Assembly: GCA_035513175.1 (NCBI GenBank)
Contig: DATKCN010000323.1
Coordinates: forward strand, 1-9,165
Reading direction: 5' to 3'
Origin: DATKCN01 sp035513175
GTDB taxonomy: Bacteria; Chloroflexota; Chloroflexia; Thermomicrobiales; CFX8
Length of the DNA: 9,165 nt
The notes under the pieces are model-generated. The model was not told the DNA's origin and ran no database searches. It saw nothing but the letters and a program-made list of their open reading frames with translations. Shown here piece by piece: positions 1-6,246 of this stretch (the first letter of the stretch is position 1; each line of letters begins with the position of its first letter). The translations under genes were made by a program, and so were the position numbers.

Positions 1-67
1 GCGCGCGAGGGAACATGTCTGCTGTAGCGTGACGGCGCGTGCCATCGGTTGAGAAAGGAACGCCTCC

Positions 68-865
68 ATGGTCGAAAAGCCCGGCAAGCTGGTCCTGCCA
101 CCCACGATCTTCGCGCACAACCGCGCGGCGGTGACCTCGCAATACTCGGTCATGCCGCCCGAGGGCATCCTGCCCAGCAGCCTGCCCGGCTTCCAGCAGA
201 CGAGTGTCCGCATTCAGACTGCACCGCCCATGGGCGCGAGGTTTGCCCAGATGCTGCTGGAGATGGAGCCGGGCGGCGGCACGACTGAAGCCCGCAACGA
301 CATGTTGCAGCACTTCTTCTTCCTGCTGGATGGCTCCGTGCGCCTCACGATCCTGAACGACGAGCACGACCTGACCCCACAGGGCTACGCGTACGTGCCG
401 ACCGGCCACTCCTACCGCATCGAGGCGCGGGGCAACACGCCCAGCCGCCTGCTCTGGATCAAGCGCCCGTACGACCGGATCGATCTGCCGGTCCCCGAGC
501 CGATCGTCGCTCATCGCGACGCCGTCGAGCGCAGCAGCCCGCACACCGAGGGTCGCTACTGGCAGTACCTGCTGCCTCCCGACGATCTGGCGTTCGACAT
601 GCACGTCAACATCCTCGGCTTCCAGCCGGGCGTCTACTTCCCCTACGTCGAGACGCACATCATGGAGCACGGGCTGTACATGCTGGAGGGGCAGGGGCTC
701 TACCTGCTCGGAGGCGACTGGCATGAGGTGCAGCAGGACGACTTCATCTGGATGGGCCCGTACTGCCCCCAGCATTTCTACTGCACGGGCTGGAGCGACG
801 CCGCGTATCTGCTGTACAAGAACGTGAATCGGGACGTGGATTTCGGGCTGAGGGCTACGGACTGA
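68..865 (+). CDS. allE: (S)-ureidoglycine aminohydrolase (bicupin, ureide/allantoin catabolism)
   Basis: The 265-residue product has two cupin domains (about residues 45-135 and 175-250) and is close to E. coli AllE (about 261 aa) in length and pattern. The family takes (S)-ureidoglycine, made from allantoate, to (S)-ureidoglycolate and ammonia using a Mn2+ site in the C-terminal cupin. The expected ligands are visible: E195 and H197 in VETHIMEH, H201, and Q235 in CPQHFY. A conserved lysine, K251, follows in LLYKNVNRD. The ATG at 68 is preceded by AAAGGA at 54-59 with an 8-base gap. Only 67 bases lie upstream, so partner genes such as allantoinase or allantoate amidohydrolase may sit outside the window; short open tails in all three frames at 1-52 do not identify one. 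The protein is probably cytoplasmic. The family call is firm. The in-vivo substrate rests on family knowledge. Confidence 0.93.
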   Translation: MVEKPGKLVLPPTIFAHNRAAVTSQYSVMPPEGILPSSLPGFQQTSVRIQTAPPMGARFAQMLLEMEPGGGTTEARNDMLQHFFFLLDGSVRLTILNDEHDLTPQGYAYVPTGHSYRIEARGNTPSRLLWIKRPYDRIDLPVPEPIVAHRDAVERSSPHTEGRYWQYLLPPDDLAFDMHVNILGFQPGVYFPYVETHIMEHGLYMLEGQGLYLLGGDWHEVQQDDFIWMGPYCPQHFYCTGWSDAAYLLYKNVNRDVDFGLRATD

Positions 866-875
866 GGGCTAGGAG
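848..875 (+). repeat. Near-perfect 14-bp tandem duplication across the aminohydrolase stop
   Basis: Two adjacent 14-base copies (848-861 and 862-875) share their first ten bases, CTGAGGGCTA, and differ only near the end. The second copy carries the TGA stop at 863-865. The purine-rich string continues into the gap before the VOC gene. It probably arose by slippage, and no function is apparent. Confidence 0.6.
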
Positions 876-981
876 GTCGGGACGTGGGGCCCAAGGAGAG
901 GCGTCTAAAGGCTCTCATCGCTTAGCACAACCAAATGATTGCCCTTACCTTTAGATCGTTCGCATCCGCCCGCATCCTGCC

Positions 982-1389
982 TCACCCGTTCGTCCACGCC
1001 CGTTCGCACAGAACGAGCCTGTACCCGTCGGGGTCCTCGACCGTCACGCCCCAGCGATCCCAGTAGGGGTTATGGGACGCGACGCGCCTGCCGCCCGCAG
1101 CTTCGAGGCGGACTATCATCCCCGGATCGACCGGGCCATTGAGATAGATCACGAACAGGTCCTCGACTGTCGGAGTCGGGGCGATCGGGTTGACCTCGTC
1201 GTACACCAGCTCGAAGTGCCAGCCTGCTCCAGGCCAACCCAGCATGAGCAGTTCGTGCTCGCCCGGCGCGCCGGACGCGCTCGTGCGATACAGCACGCTC
1301 AGTCCCAACCCATCAACGTAGAATTGCTCGACCGCCGACAGGTCCCGAGAGGGCCGCGCGATACGGACATGTGCCGTTGGGTCGATCAA
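982..1389 (-). CDS. VOC-superfamily (glyoxalase/bleomycin-resistance fold) protein, YycE-like
   Basis: The 135-residue product has the paired beta-alpha-beta-beta-beta pattern of the VOC fold. Module 1 spans about residues 6-63 (HVRIARPSRDL, then EQFYVDGLGL). Module 2 spans about 75-130 and ends in NPYWDRWGVTVEDPDGYRL, a stretch typical of Bacillus YycE-like members. Possible metal or active-site residues are H7, H58/E60 in WHFELV and E129 near the C-terminus, but I cannot align them to a characterised enzyme. Superfamily members include glyoxalases, dioxygenases and drug-binding proteins, so no reaction is assigned. The start is TTG at 1389: a strong AAGGAGG (positions 1400-1394) lies about 5 bases upstream on the minus strand, and no ATG fits. 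The gene converges on the aminohydrolase with a 116-base gap, in which I see no clear terminator. It appears to be a single-gene unit. Confidence 0.88.
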   Translation of the reverse strand: MIDPTAHVRIARPSRDLSAVEQFYVDGLGLSVLYRTSASGAPGEHELLMLGWPGAGWHFELVYDEVNPIAPTPTVEDLFVIYLNGPVDPGMIVRLEAAGGRRVASHNPYWDRWGVTVEDPDGYRLVLCERAWTNG

Positions 1390-1404
1390 AGTCCCTCCTT
1401 GAGA

Positions 1405-1534
1405 GCGGATAGCGGTTGGCGGATAGAGGTTGGTCCGTCGGAGTGGACGCCTGCCTGATTCCTGGCGCGACGCGTAGCCCAGACCTCCACTGACCTCTCT
1501 CTCCCCTACCCGCTACCCGCCATCCGCTACCCGC
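1405..1534. repeat. Imperfect inverted repeat made of GC-rich seven-base units
   Basis: The left arm (1405-1426) reads as heptads GCGGATA, GCGGTTG, GCGGATA. The right arm (1513-1534), read on the minus strand, gives GCGGGTA, GCGGATG, GCGGGTA. The two 22-base arms match at 19 positions and are separated by 86 bases. On the plus strand the right side is a tandem run of CTACCCG-type units from 1506 to 1533, preceded by a CT-rich tract (about 1495-1506). The element fills much of the gap between the VOC and typA starts. It is not coding. It may be a genomic low-complexity family or a DNA or RNA structural element. Confidence 0.6.
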
Positions 1535-1554
1535 TCGTGGCATACTTATGACGC

Positions 1555-1580
1555 GCGATCCGCGGGCGGATCGCATTTTT
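1555..1580 (+). terminator. Intrinsic-terminator-like hairpin upstream of typA
   Basis: A perfect 8-bp stem (GCGATCCG at 1555-1562 paired with CGGATCGC at 1567-1574) closes a 4-base loop. It is followed by A and five T (1576-1580). The orientation serves plus-strand transcripts, but no plus-strand gene ends nearby: the closest upstream is the aminohydrolase, whose stop is at 865. It could block antisense transcription through the VOC gene from reaching typA, or act as an attenuator if a promoter lies further upstream. Confidence 0.5.
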
Positions 1581-1604
1581 GTGCCTGTTCCAGAACACTA
1601 TGTT
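1576..1604 (+). promoter_or_regulatory. Weak promoter candidate for typA with a small palindrome
   Basis: This AT-richer patch holds TTTTTG (1576-1581), a 17-base spacer and TATGTT (1599-1604), a poor sigma70-like match. The spacer contains TGTTC-CA-GAACA (1586-1597), a perfect 5-bp inverted repeat that could be an operator. An alternative extended -10, TGGCATACT (1538-1546), would start transcription almost at the terminator-like stem. Neither is strong. Confidence 0.3.
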
Positions 1605-1615
1605 GGCCGTGCGTT

Positions 1616-1657
1616 GCCGGACGGCCGGCGGGCGTCGTCGCCCGGAGGATTTGATTG
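1616..1657 (+). promoter_or_regulatory. typA ribosome-binding site with two adjacent hairpins, TTG start
   Basis: GGAGG at 1644-1648 lies 6 bases before the TTG at 1655. Just upstream are a 5-bp hairpin (1616-1620 with 1625-1629) and a perfect 6-bp GC hairpin (1629-1634 with 1639-1644, loop TCGT). The second stem takes in the first G of the Shine-Dalgarno. In-frame TGA at 1652-1654 directly precedes the TTG, so the gene cannot start earlier. The ATG at 1667 is 18 bases from the Shine-Dalgarno and the ATG at 1709 lacks a good one. Confidence 0.5.
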
Positions 1658-3544
1658 ATTTCGACCATGTCCGCGACCCGTTCCACGCTGGAAGCCGAGA
1701 GTCACACCATGCGCAGCGAGCTTCGCAACGTCGCCATTATCGCCCACGTCGACCACGGCAAGACGACACTGGTCGATGGCATGCTCAAGCAGGCCAACGT
1801 CTTCCGCGACCCGGACGCCGCCGGGGTGCTGATCATGGACGTCAGCGACCTGGAGCGCGAGCGGGGCATCACCATTCTGGCCAAGAACGCGGCCATTACC
1901 TACCGTGGCGTCAAGATCAACATCATCGACACCCCCGGCCACGCCGACTTCGGGGGCGAGGTCGAGCGCGTGCTGAACATGGCCGACGGCTGCCTGCTGG
2001 TCATCGACGCCGTCGAGGGTCCGATGCCGCAGACGCGCACGGTGCTGACGCAGGCGCTGGCGCTCGGGCTGCGCCCCATCGTCGTCGTCAACAAGGTCGA
2101 CCGGCCCTACGCGCAGCCGGAGGTCGTCGTCTCCCGCACCCAGGACCTTTTCCTCGATCTGGCGATCGACGCCGACCAACTCGACTTCCCGATCATCTAC
2201 ACCATCGCCAAGGAGGGCCGCGCCGGGCACACGCCCGACGGCCTGGAGTCCGATCTGCGCCCGTTGCTGGAAGCGATCCTGCACGTGATCCCCGCGCCGC
2301 TGGCCGACTCCGAGGGCCCGGTCCAGCTGCAGATCGCCTCGCTCGACTACAACCCGCACCGGGGGCGCATCGCCATCGGCCGCGTCAACCGGGGCCGCCT
2401 GCGCGTCGGCGACACATTGCTGCAGATCGACGGCGACGGTCAGGAGTTCCGCCAGAAGGTGACGTCGCTGTTCGTCTGGGCAGGGCTGACCCGCCATGAG
2501 GTCGAGGAAGCCCTGGCGGGCGACATCGTGGCGTTGACCGGCTTCCCGGAGGCGAAGATCGGTTCGACGCTGGCCGATCCCGCGTTCCCGGACGCTTTGC
2601 CGGCTATCGCCGTCGAGGAGCCGACGCTGAAGCTCACCTTCGGTGTCAACACCTCCCCGTTCGCAGGCCGCGACGGCCAGTTCTCGACCTCGCGCCAGCT
2701 CGGCGAGCGGCTGTACCGCGAGCTGGAGACCAACTTCGCGCTGCGGGTCGCCGACACCGACCAGCCCGACGTGTTCGCCGTCTCCGGCCGGGGCGAGCTG
2801 CACCTGTCGATTCTGATCGAGACCATGCGGCGTGAGGGCTACGAGTTCCAGGTCTCCCGTCCCGAGGTCATCACCCGCGAGGTTGAGGGCAAGACGCTGG
2901 AGCCGATGGAACATCTCGTCATCGACACTGTCGAGGAGTTCGTCGGGGCGGTCACCGAGCTGGTCGGCGGACGCCGGGCGAAGATGCTGGACATGGTCAA
3001 CGACGGGCGCGGACACGTGCGGCTCGAGTTCGAGATCCCGACGCGCGGCCTGATCGGGCTGCGCAACGAGTTCCTGACCCGCGTCAAGGGCAACGGCTCG
3101 CTGTCGTCGCGCCTGATCGGCTACGAGCCGTGGCAGGGACCAATCGGTTCGACGCGCACCGGCGCGCTGGTCGCCTGGGAGGCGGGCACGGCGCTGGCGT
3201 TCGGCCTGGCCGCCGCGCAGGAGCGGGGCCTGACCTTCATCGAGCCGGGCGCGGAGGTCTACGAGGGCATGATTGTCGGGCAGAACGCGCGCGGGACCGA
3301 CCTGGCCGTCAATGTCTGCCGGGCCAAGAAGCTGACAAACATGCGCTCCAGCGCGGCCGACACGATGACGCGCCTCACCCCGCCGGTACTCCTGAGCCTG
3401 GAGCAGGCGCTCGACTTCCTGGCCGACGACGAGCTGCTGGAAGTCACCCCGAGGGCCTTCCGGCTGCGCAAGCTGCTGCTCAAGGAGCACGAACGCGCCC
3501 GCCGCAAGAAGCATTCCGAACAGGCCGCCGCCAGCCGCGCATAG
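1655..3544 (+). CDS. typA: Ribosome-associated translational GTPase TypA/BipA
   Basis: From TTG at 1655 the product is 629 residues, slightly longer than the usual 600-615. GTPase motifs are intact: G1 AHVDHGKT (30-37), G2 RGIT (70-73), G3 DTPGH (92-96) and G4 NKVD (146-149). Then come the EF-Tu-like beta-barrel domain (about 215-300), two EF-G-like alpha/beta domains (about 323-400 and 408-485) and the TypA-specific C-terminal domain (about 490-605) with NVCRAKKLTNMRSS (553-566). TypA binds the ribosome like EF-G and supports ribosome assembly and growth in cold or stress. The first 20 or so residues before LRNVAIIAHVDHGK are not conserved in the family, so the true start may be ATG 1667 or ATG 1709. 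TTG is preferred because of GGAGG 6 bases upstream. The basic tail ERARRKKH is typical of an rRNA-binding end. The gene stands alone and converges on the MFS gene. Confidence 0.97.
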   Translation: MISTMSATRSTLEAESHTMRSELRNVAIIAHVDHGKTTLVDGMLKQANVFRDPDAAGVLIMDVSDLERERGITILAKNAAITYRGVKINIIDTPGHADFGGEVERVLNMADGCLLVIDAVEGPMPQTRTVLTQALALGLRPIVVVNKVDRPYAQPEVVVSRTQDLFLDLAIDADQLDFPIIYTIAKEGRAGHTPDGLESDLRPLLEAILHVIPAPLADSEGPVQLQIASLDYNPHRGRIAIGRVNRGRLRVGDTLLQIDGDGQEFRQKVTSLFVWAGLTRHEVEEALAGDIVALTGFPEAKIGSTLADPAFPDALPAIAVEEPTLKLTFGVNTSPFAGRDGQFSTSRQLGERLYRELETNFALRVADTDQPDVFAVSGRGELHLSILIETMRREGYEFQVSRPEVITREVEGKTLEPMEHLVIDTVEEFVGAVTELVGGRRAKMLDMVNDGRGHVRLEFEIPTRGLIGLRNEFLTRVKGNGSLSSRLIGYEPWQGPIGSTRTGALVAWEAGTALAFGLAAAQERGLTFIEPGAEVYEGMIVGQNARGTDLAVNVCRAKKLTNMRSSAADTMTRLTPPVLLSLEQALDFLADDELLEVTPRAFRLRKLLLKEHERARRKKHSEQAAASRA

Positions 3545-3598
3545 CGGGACACGCGCGATACGTCAATTCCCGTGGCGCCGTGATTGTGGTGTTGCATT

Positions 3599-3718
3599 CG
3601 TAGGGGCGCATGGCAATGCGCCCTGCGCGGCGTCAAGGCCGTCGACCGGCAGCCACCGGTTCAATGCTCTCCCAACGCGGTCGACGGCGAACAGGGCGCA
3701 TTGCCATGCGCCCCTACG
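3599..3718. repeat. 120-bp palindromic element with perfect 27-bp inverted arms
   Basis: Bases 3599-3625 and 3692-3718 are exact reverse complements (27 of 27). Each arm is also a hairpin alone: GGGCGCAT with ATGCGCCC, 8 bp around GGCA (3604-3623) or TGCC (3694-3713). Nested inside is a second perfect 11-bp inverted repeat, GCCGTCGACCG at 3638-3648 with 3678-3688, around a 29-base loop. The element can form one long stem or paired short ones. It lies in the convergent gap of typA and the MFS gene, so it may act as a bidirectional terminator, although no T-run follows. Its right end contains the MFS stop codon. No target-site duplication is visible outside the arms. It resembles REP/BIME-type or MITE-type elements that begin GTAGGGGCGC. 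Confidence 0.85.
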
Positions 3719-5006
3719 TTATGTCGGGTACATTCCGCACGCGGCCGGGCGCGGTCGATTCTATCGGGTTTCGCAGGTAGTAGCGCGAGAACGACAGCGC
3801 GACCGCCGCGATGAAGACGCTGACGAGGATGCCCCCGCCAGCGACCGTCGCCGACACCCCGAACACGTCCACCAGCGCCCCGTAGGGCAGCAGCGCGATC
3901 GGCATGACCGACCAGGTCATGCCGTAGATCGCCATCACCCGCCCGTACATGGCCCGCTCGGTCTGCATCCCGACCAGCATGCGGTTGAGCGTCAGATAGC
4001 CGGTGCTGAAGAATCCGACGAGTAGCAGCAACACGATCGACAGCCAGTAGTCCCGCGAGAGGGCAAAGGCGAGCAGGAAGAAACCGAACACCACGCCGCA
4101 CCCGATCTGCACGCGTGCCTTGTGCGGAGACTCGGCCATGGCGGCGACGACGATCGAGCCGATGATCGCTCCCACCCCGATCGAGGTGAACATGAACCCC
4201 AGCGCGCGCTCGTTGACGCGCAATACCTCCTGCTGGAAGATCGGCAGCAGGCTCTGGAACGGCATACCGATGAGAATCGGCACGTAGGCCAGCGTCATCA
4301 GGGCGAACAGCGAGGGCCGCGCCCAGATGTAGAGGAAGCCGGAGCCCATCTCGCGGAACACCCCGCCCTTCGCCCCCTCGCCCCGCAGCCCGGACGGCAG
4401 CCGGTAGAGCGTCAGCGCGGCCAGCCCGTAGACCAGCGCGATCGCGTAGAACGCCCAGGCCGGGTTGATCGCCAGCAGGACGCCGGAGATGGCCGGGGCC
4501 ACGACGCGGTTGATGTTGCGGCCGGTTGATTCCAGCGCCAGCGCGTTGGGAATCTGCCGTTCGGGCACCAGGTCCGGGATGAGCGCCGTGCGGGTCGGCA
4601 TCGTAAAGGGGGTCGCCACCCCCTGCGCCAGACCCAGCGCGACCAGGTGCCAGACCTCGATCACCCCGGTGTGCACCAGCGCGGCGGTCACCAGCGCGAC
4701 GGCCGTGACAGCCGACTGCGACCAGACCAGCAGCTGGCGCTTGTCGTAGCGGTCGGCCGCGACACCGCTGTACGGCGAGAGAATCAGCTGCGGAAGCCCG
4801 CGCGCCGCCATCACCAGACCCAACGTCAAGCCGGATCCGGACAGGTGATAGGCCAGCCAGGCGATCGCGACCAACTCGATCTGCATTGCGCCGATCGAGA
4901 ACAGCATGCCCAGCCACAGCAGCCGGTAGCGCGGCACGGACAGCGACTCGAACGAGCGGATGAACCCGCTGCGCGTCCCCTCGATTACACGACCCAGAAA
5001 CGTCAC
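3714..5006 (-). CDS. MFS transporter, efflux-type (EntS/MFS_3-like)
   Basis: The 430-residue product is an integral membrane protein with about 12 predicted hydrophobic segments split by a central hydrophilic loop near residues 203-225. Motif A is visible after helix 2 (GVAADRYDKRQLL, 81-93). MPTRTALIPDLVPERQIPNA (136-155) and the following GRNINRVVAPAISGVL are typical of the MFS_3 group, which includes the enterobactin exporter EntS and macrolide-efflux-like proteins. Export of a small molecule by proton antiport is likely. The substrate cannot be read from the sequence. The start is GTG at 5006: an in-frame TAG lies three codons upstream, so no earlier start exists, and GGGGG (5034-5030) is a distant, imperfect Shine-Dalgarno. 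The TAG stop (3714-3716) lies inside the palindromic element. Aspartate dehydrogenase is upstream on the same strand, 171 bases away, with a stem-loop between, so operon membership is doubtful. Confidence 0.9.
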   Translation of the reverse strand: MTFLGRVIEGTRSGFIRSFESLSVPRYRLLWLGMLFSIGAMQIELVAIAWLAYHLSGSGLTLGLVMAARGLPQLILSPYSGVAADRYDKRQLLVWSQSAVTAVALVTAALVHTGVIEVWHLVALGLAQGVATPFTMPTRTALIPDLVPERQIPNALALESTGRNINRVVAPAISGVLLAINPAWAFYAIALVYGLAALTLYRLPSGLRGEGAKGGVFREMGSGFLYIWARPSLFALMTLAYVPILIGMPFQSLLPIFQQEVLRVNERALGFMFTSIGVGAIIGSIVVAAMAESPHKARVQIGCGVVFGFFLLAFALSRDYWLSIVLLLLVGFFSTGYLTLNRMLVGMQTERAMYGRVMAIYGMTWSVMPIALLPYGALVDVFGVSATVAGGGILVSVFIAAVALSFSRYYLRNPIESTAPGRVRNVPDIT

Positions 5007-5013
5007 GCCGGAC

Positions 5014-5036
5014 TACCCCCATCAATGCCGGGGGTA
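5014..5036 (-). promoter_or_regulatory. Hairpin holding the presumed MFS Shine-Dalgarno
   Basis: TACCCCC (5014-5020) pairs perfectly with GGGGGTA (5030-5036) across a 9-base loop. On the minus-strand mRNA the 3' arm is the GGGGGTA that would be the only purine-rich ribosome-binding site before GTG 5006. When folded, the stem would hide it. It could be a translational switch or a DNA operator. No clear -10/-35 pair was found near it. Confidence 0.4.
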
Positions 5037-5151
5037 TCGTACCTGACGGAGCGCCCTGCGACCTTCGTTCCGGCTACACCGGTTCAGTCAAGATAACGCG
5101 CCTGTGATGCGCCGCCGCCCCTTGAAGCGCAACCGAACAGCGGGAGCTTCC

Positions 5152-5179
5152 GAGCAGCCCGCATCGAAGCAGGCTGCTC
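5152..5179 (-). terminator. Possible terminator stem-loop at the aspartate dehydrogenase stop
   Basis: GAGCAGCC (5152-5159) pairs with GGCTGCTC (5172-5179) in a perfect 8-bp stem with a 12-base loop. The stop codon TGA (5180-5178) is inside the stem. No T-run follows on the minus strand, so it may only pause or protect the mRNA end. Confidence 0.35.
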
Positions 5180-5966
5180 ACCCAATCGACAGCGGCAAGC
5201 GCGCCTGTCGCAGCGTGCTGACGATGCTCATGGCGACGATGCGCCCCGTCTTCGGATTGGTCTCGCTGGGCACGTTACGGATCTCGAAGATCAGCGAGCC
5301 GAAGGCGCCGACCACCTCGACTGTGTGGATGTTGCGCTCGACCGCCGGATCGGCGATGACGCGCACCTCGGTGCGGTCGAGCCCGATGCCGGCCAGGCTG
5401 ACGGCGGCGGTGACGTTGACGCTCTCCGGGTAGCGCAGCGCCGCCGCGCGGGCCGGGCCGTGGAACACATCGCGTGCCTCGGTCATCGACCGCGCCTCGT
5501 CGCCCAGCAACGGGTGGGCCGGCTTGCGGGTGGTGTGCGTGACGCTGTCGATGCCACCGATGGCTGCCGCCGCGATCGCGTCCAGCGCGCCGATGGCCCC
5601 GGACGCCACCCGTATCTGCGACCCGCCCTCCCGCGCCGCCTCCAGCAAGTCGCGCTCGACGGCGGGATCGGCCAGCGCGCCGACGCTGACGGCGATCAGG
5701 TCGATGCCGCTGCGCAGCACCGCCGGGCCATGCTCGCGCAGCCCGTCGTGTCCCGCCACCTCCACCACGACATCCGGCGCGTGCGCCAGCAGCTCGCGGA
5801 TCGAGCCGACGACGCGCACGGTCACGTCGTCGTAGCGCGACATCCCGCTGCGGGTGCAGGCGGCGACTATAGCGATCTCATCCGGATACGCGGCGGCGAT
5901 CTCAACCACCGAGCGTCCAATCGCGCCCAGTCCGATCAGCGCGACGCGTCGTGGTCCGGCAGTCAT
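5178..5966 (-). CDS. nadX: L-aspartate dehydrogenase (NadX type)
   Basis: The 262-residue product begins with a Rossmann fold (GLGAIG, 12-17) and ends with an aspartate-dehydrogenase C-terminal domain. Family signatures are SGAIGALDAI (122-131), TRKPA (146-150), the run RYPESVNVTAAVSLAGIGLD (178-197), RNIH (211-214) and NPKTGRIVAMS (237-247). H214 sits 48 residues from the C-terminus, where the catalytic histidine of the Thermotoga maritima and Archaeoglobus enzymes lies. The enzyme oxidises L-aspartate with NAD(P)+ to iminoaspartate or oxaloacetate plus ammonia, and can feed quinolinate synthesis in place of NadB. No nadA or nadC is adjacent, so an NAD-biosynthetic or catabolic role is open. 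ATG 5966 is chosen because AAAGGA (5979-5974) lies 7 bases upstream. The frame stays open to 6197, but that extension shows no family similarity. Confidence 0.93.
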   Translation of the reverse strand: MTAGPRRVALIGLGAIGRSVVEIAAAYPDEIAIVAACTRSGMSRYDDVTVRVVGSIRELLAHAPDVVVEVAGHDGLREHGPAVLRSGIDLIAVSVGALADPAVERDLLEAAREGGSQIRVASGAIGALDAIAAAAIGGIDSVTHTTRKPAHPLLGDEARSMTEARDVFHGPARAAALRYPESVNVTAAVSLAGIGLDRTEVRVIADPAVERNIHTVEVVGAFGSLIFEIRNVPSETNPKTGRIVAMSIVSTLRQARLPLSIG

Positions 5967-6246
5967 GCGGCCATCCTTTCGTGATGCGGGACGCGGAACA
6001 CGGGCAGCGATCTCGCCGCCGTACGATGCCCGTTGCGCCACATAGTACTTCCGCCCCGCGCGACTCACACGAATGGCCCATGCGTGCTGGATCTGGTCAC
6101 TGTACGATCGACGCAACTCTGAACACGCGTCCGACGCGGGGGCGACATCACGCCGTCCCCACTGGTCGGGAGGCTCAGCGCCTGATACAGTCGTCATCGC
6201 ATGAGTGACTCATGGTCAATGGCGCGCCGAGTGGCAACGCGGAAAA
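5967..6246. other. Divergent intergenic region, no gene seen
   Basis: This spacer separates the aspartate dehydrogenase start from the secreted hydrolase-like gene, so promoters for both should be here. On the minus strand TACTAT (6047-6042) is a fair -10, but there is no convincing -35 at 16-18 bases. On the plus strand no acceptable pair was found. A perfect 6-bp palindrome, ATGAGT-G-ACTCAT, sits at 6201-6213 and overlaps an alternative GTG start (6205). The minus-strand frame is open here but codes for nothing recognisable. Confidence 0.5.

Noticed and set aside
904..955. 8-bp inverted repeat TCTAAAGG (904-911) with CCTTTAGA (948-955) in the convergent gap
   Set aside because: The 36-base loop, weak AT-containing stem and absence of a T-run do not make a terminator; chance is likely.
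1586..1597. TGTTC-CA-GAACA as a LexA/SOS box
   Set aside because: The Gram-positive-type box is GAAC-N4-GTTC; here the half-sites are in the opposite order and spacing.
1598..3514. 638-codon open frame on the minus strand opposite typA
   Set aside because: The plus strand carries a complete TypA with all GTPase motifs. The opposite translation is low-complexity Arg/Gln/Asp/Val-rich with no domain, as expected from codon bias in GC-rich DNA.
3661..5025. 454-codon minus-strand frame overlapping the MFS gene in another frame
   Set aside because: The translation is Arg/Ala/Gly-rich with no membrane segments, while the adjacent frame gives a clear 12-helix permease.
5967..6197. 77-residue N-terminal extension of aspartate dehydrogenase
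   Set aside because: The family begins at the Rossmann strand just after ATG 5966, which has a well-placed Shine-Dalgarno; the extension is not family-like.
6201..6213. Palindrome ATGAGT-G-ACTCAT before the secreted protein
   Set aside because: A 6-bp dyad is likely by chance over this length and there is no promoter next to it. It is noted in the intergenic entry only.
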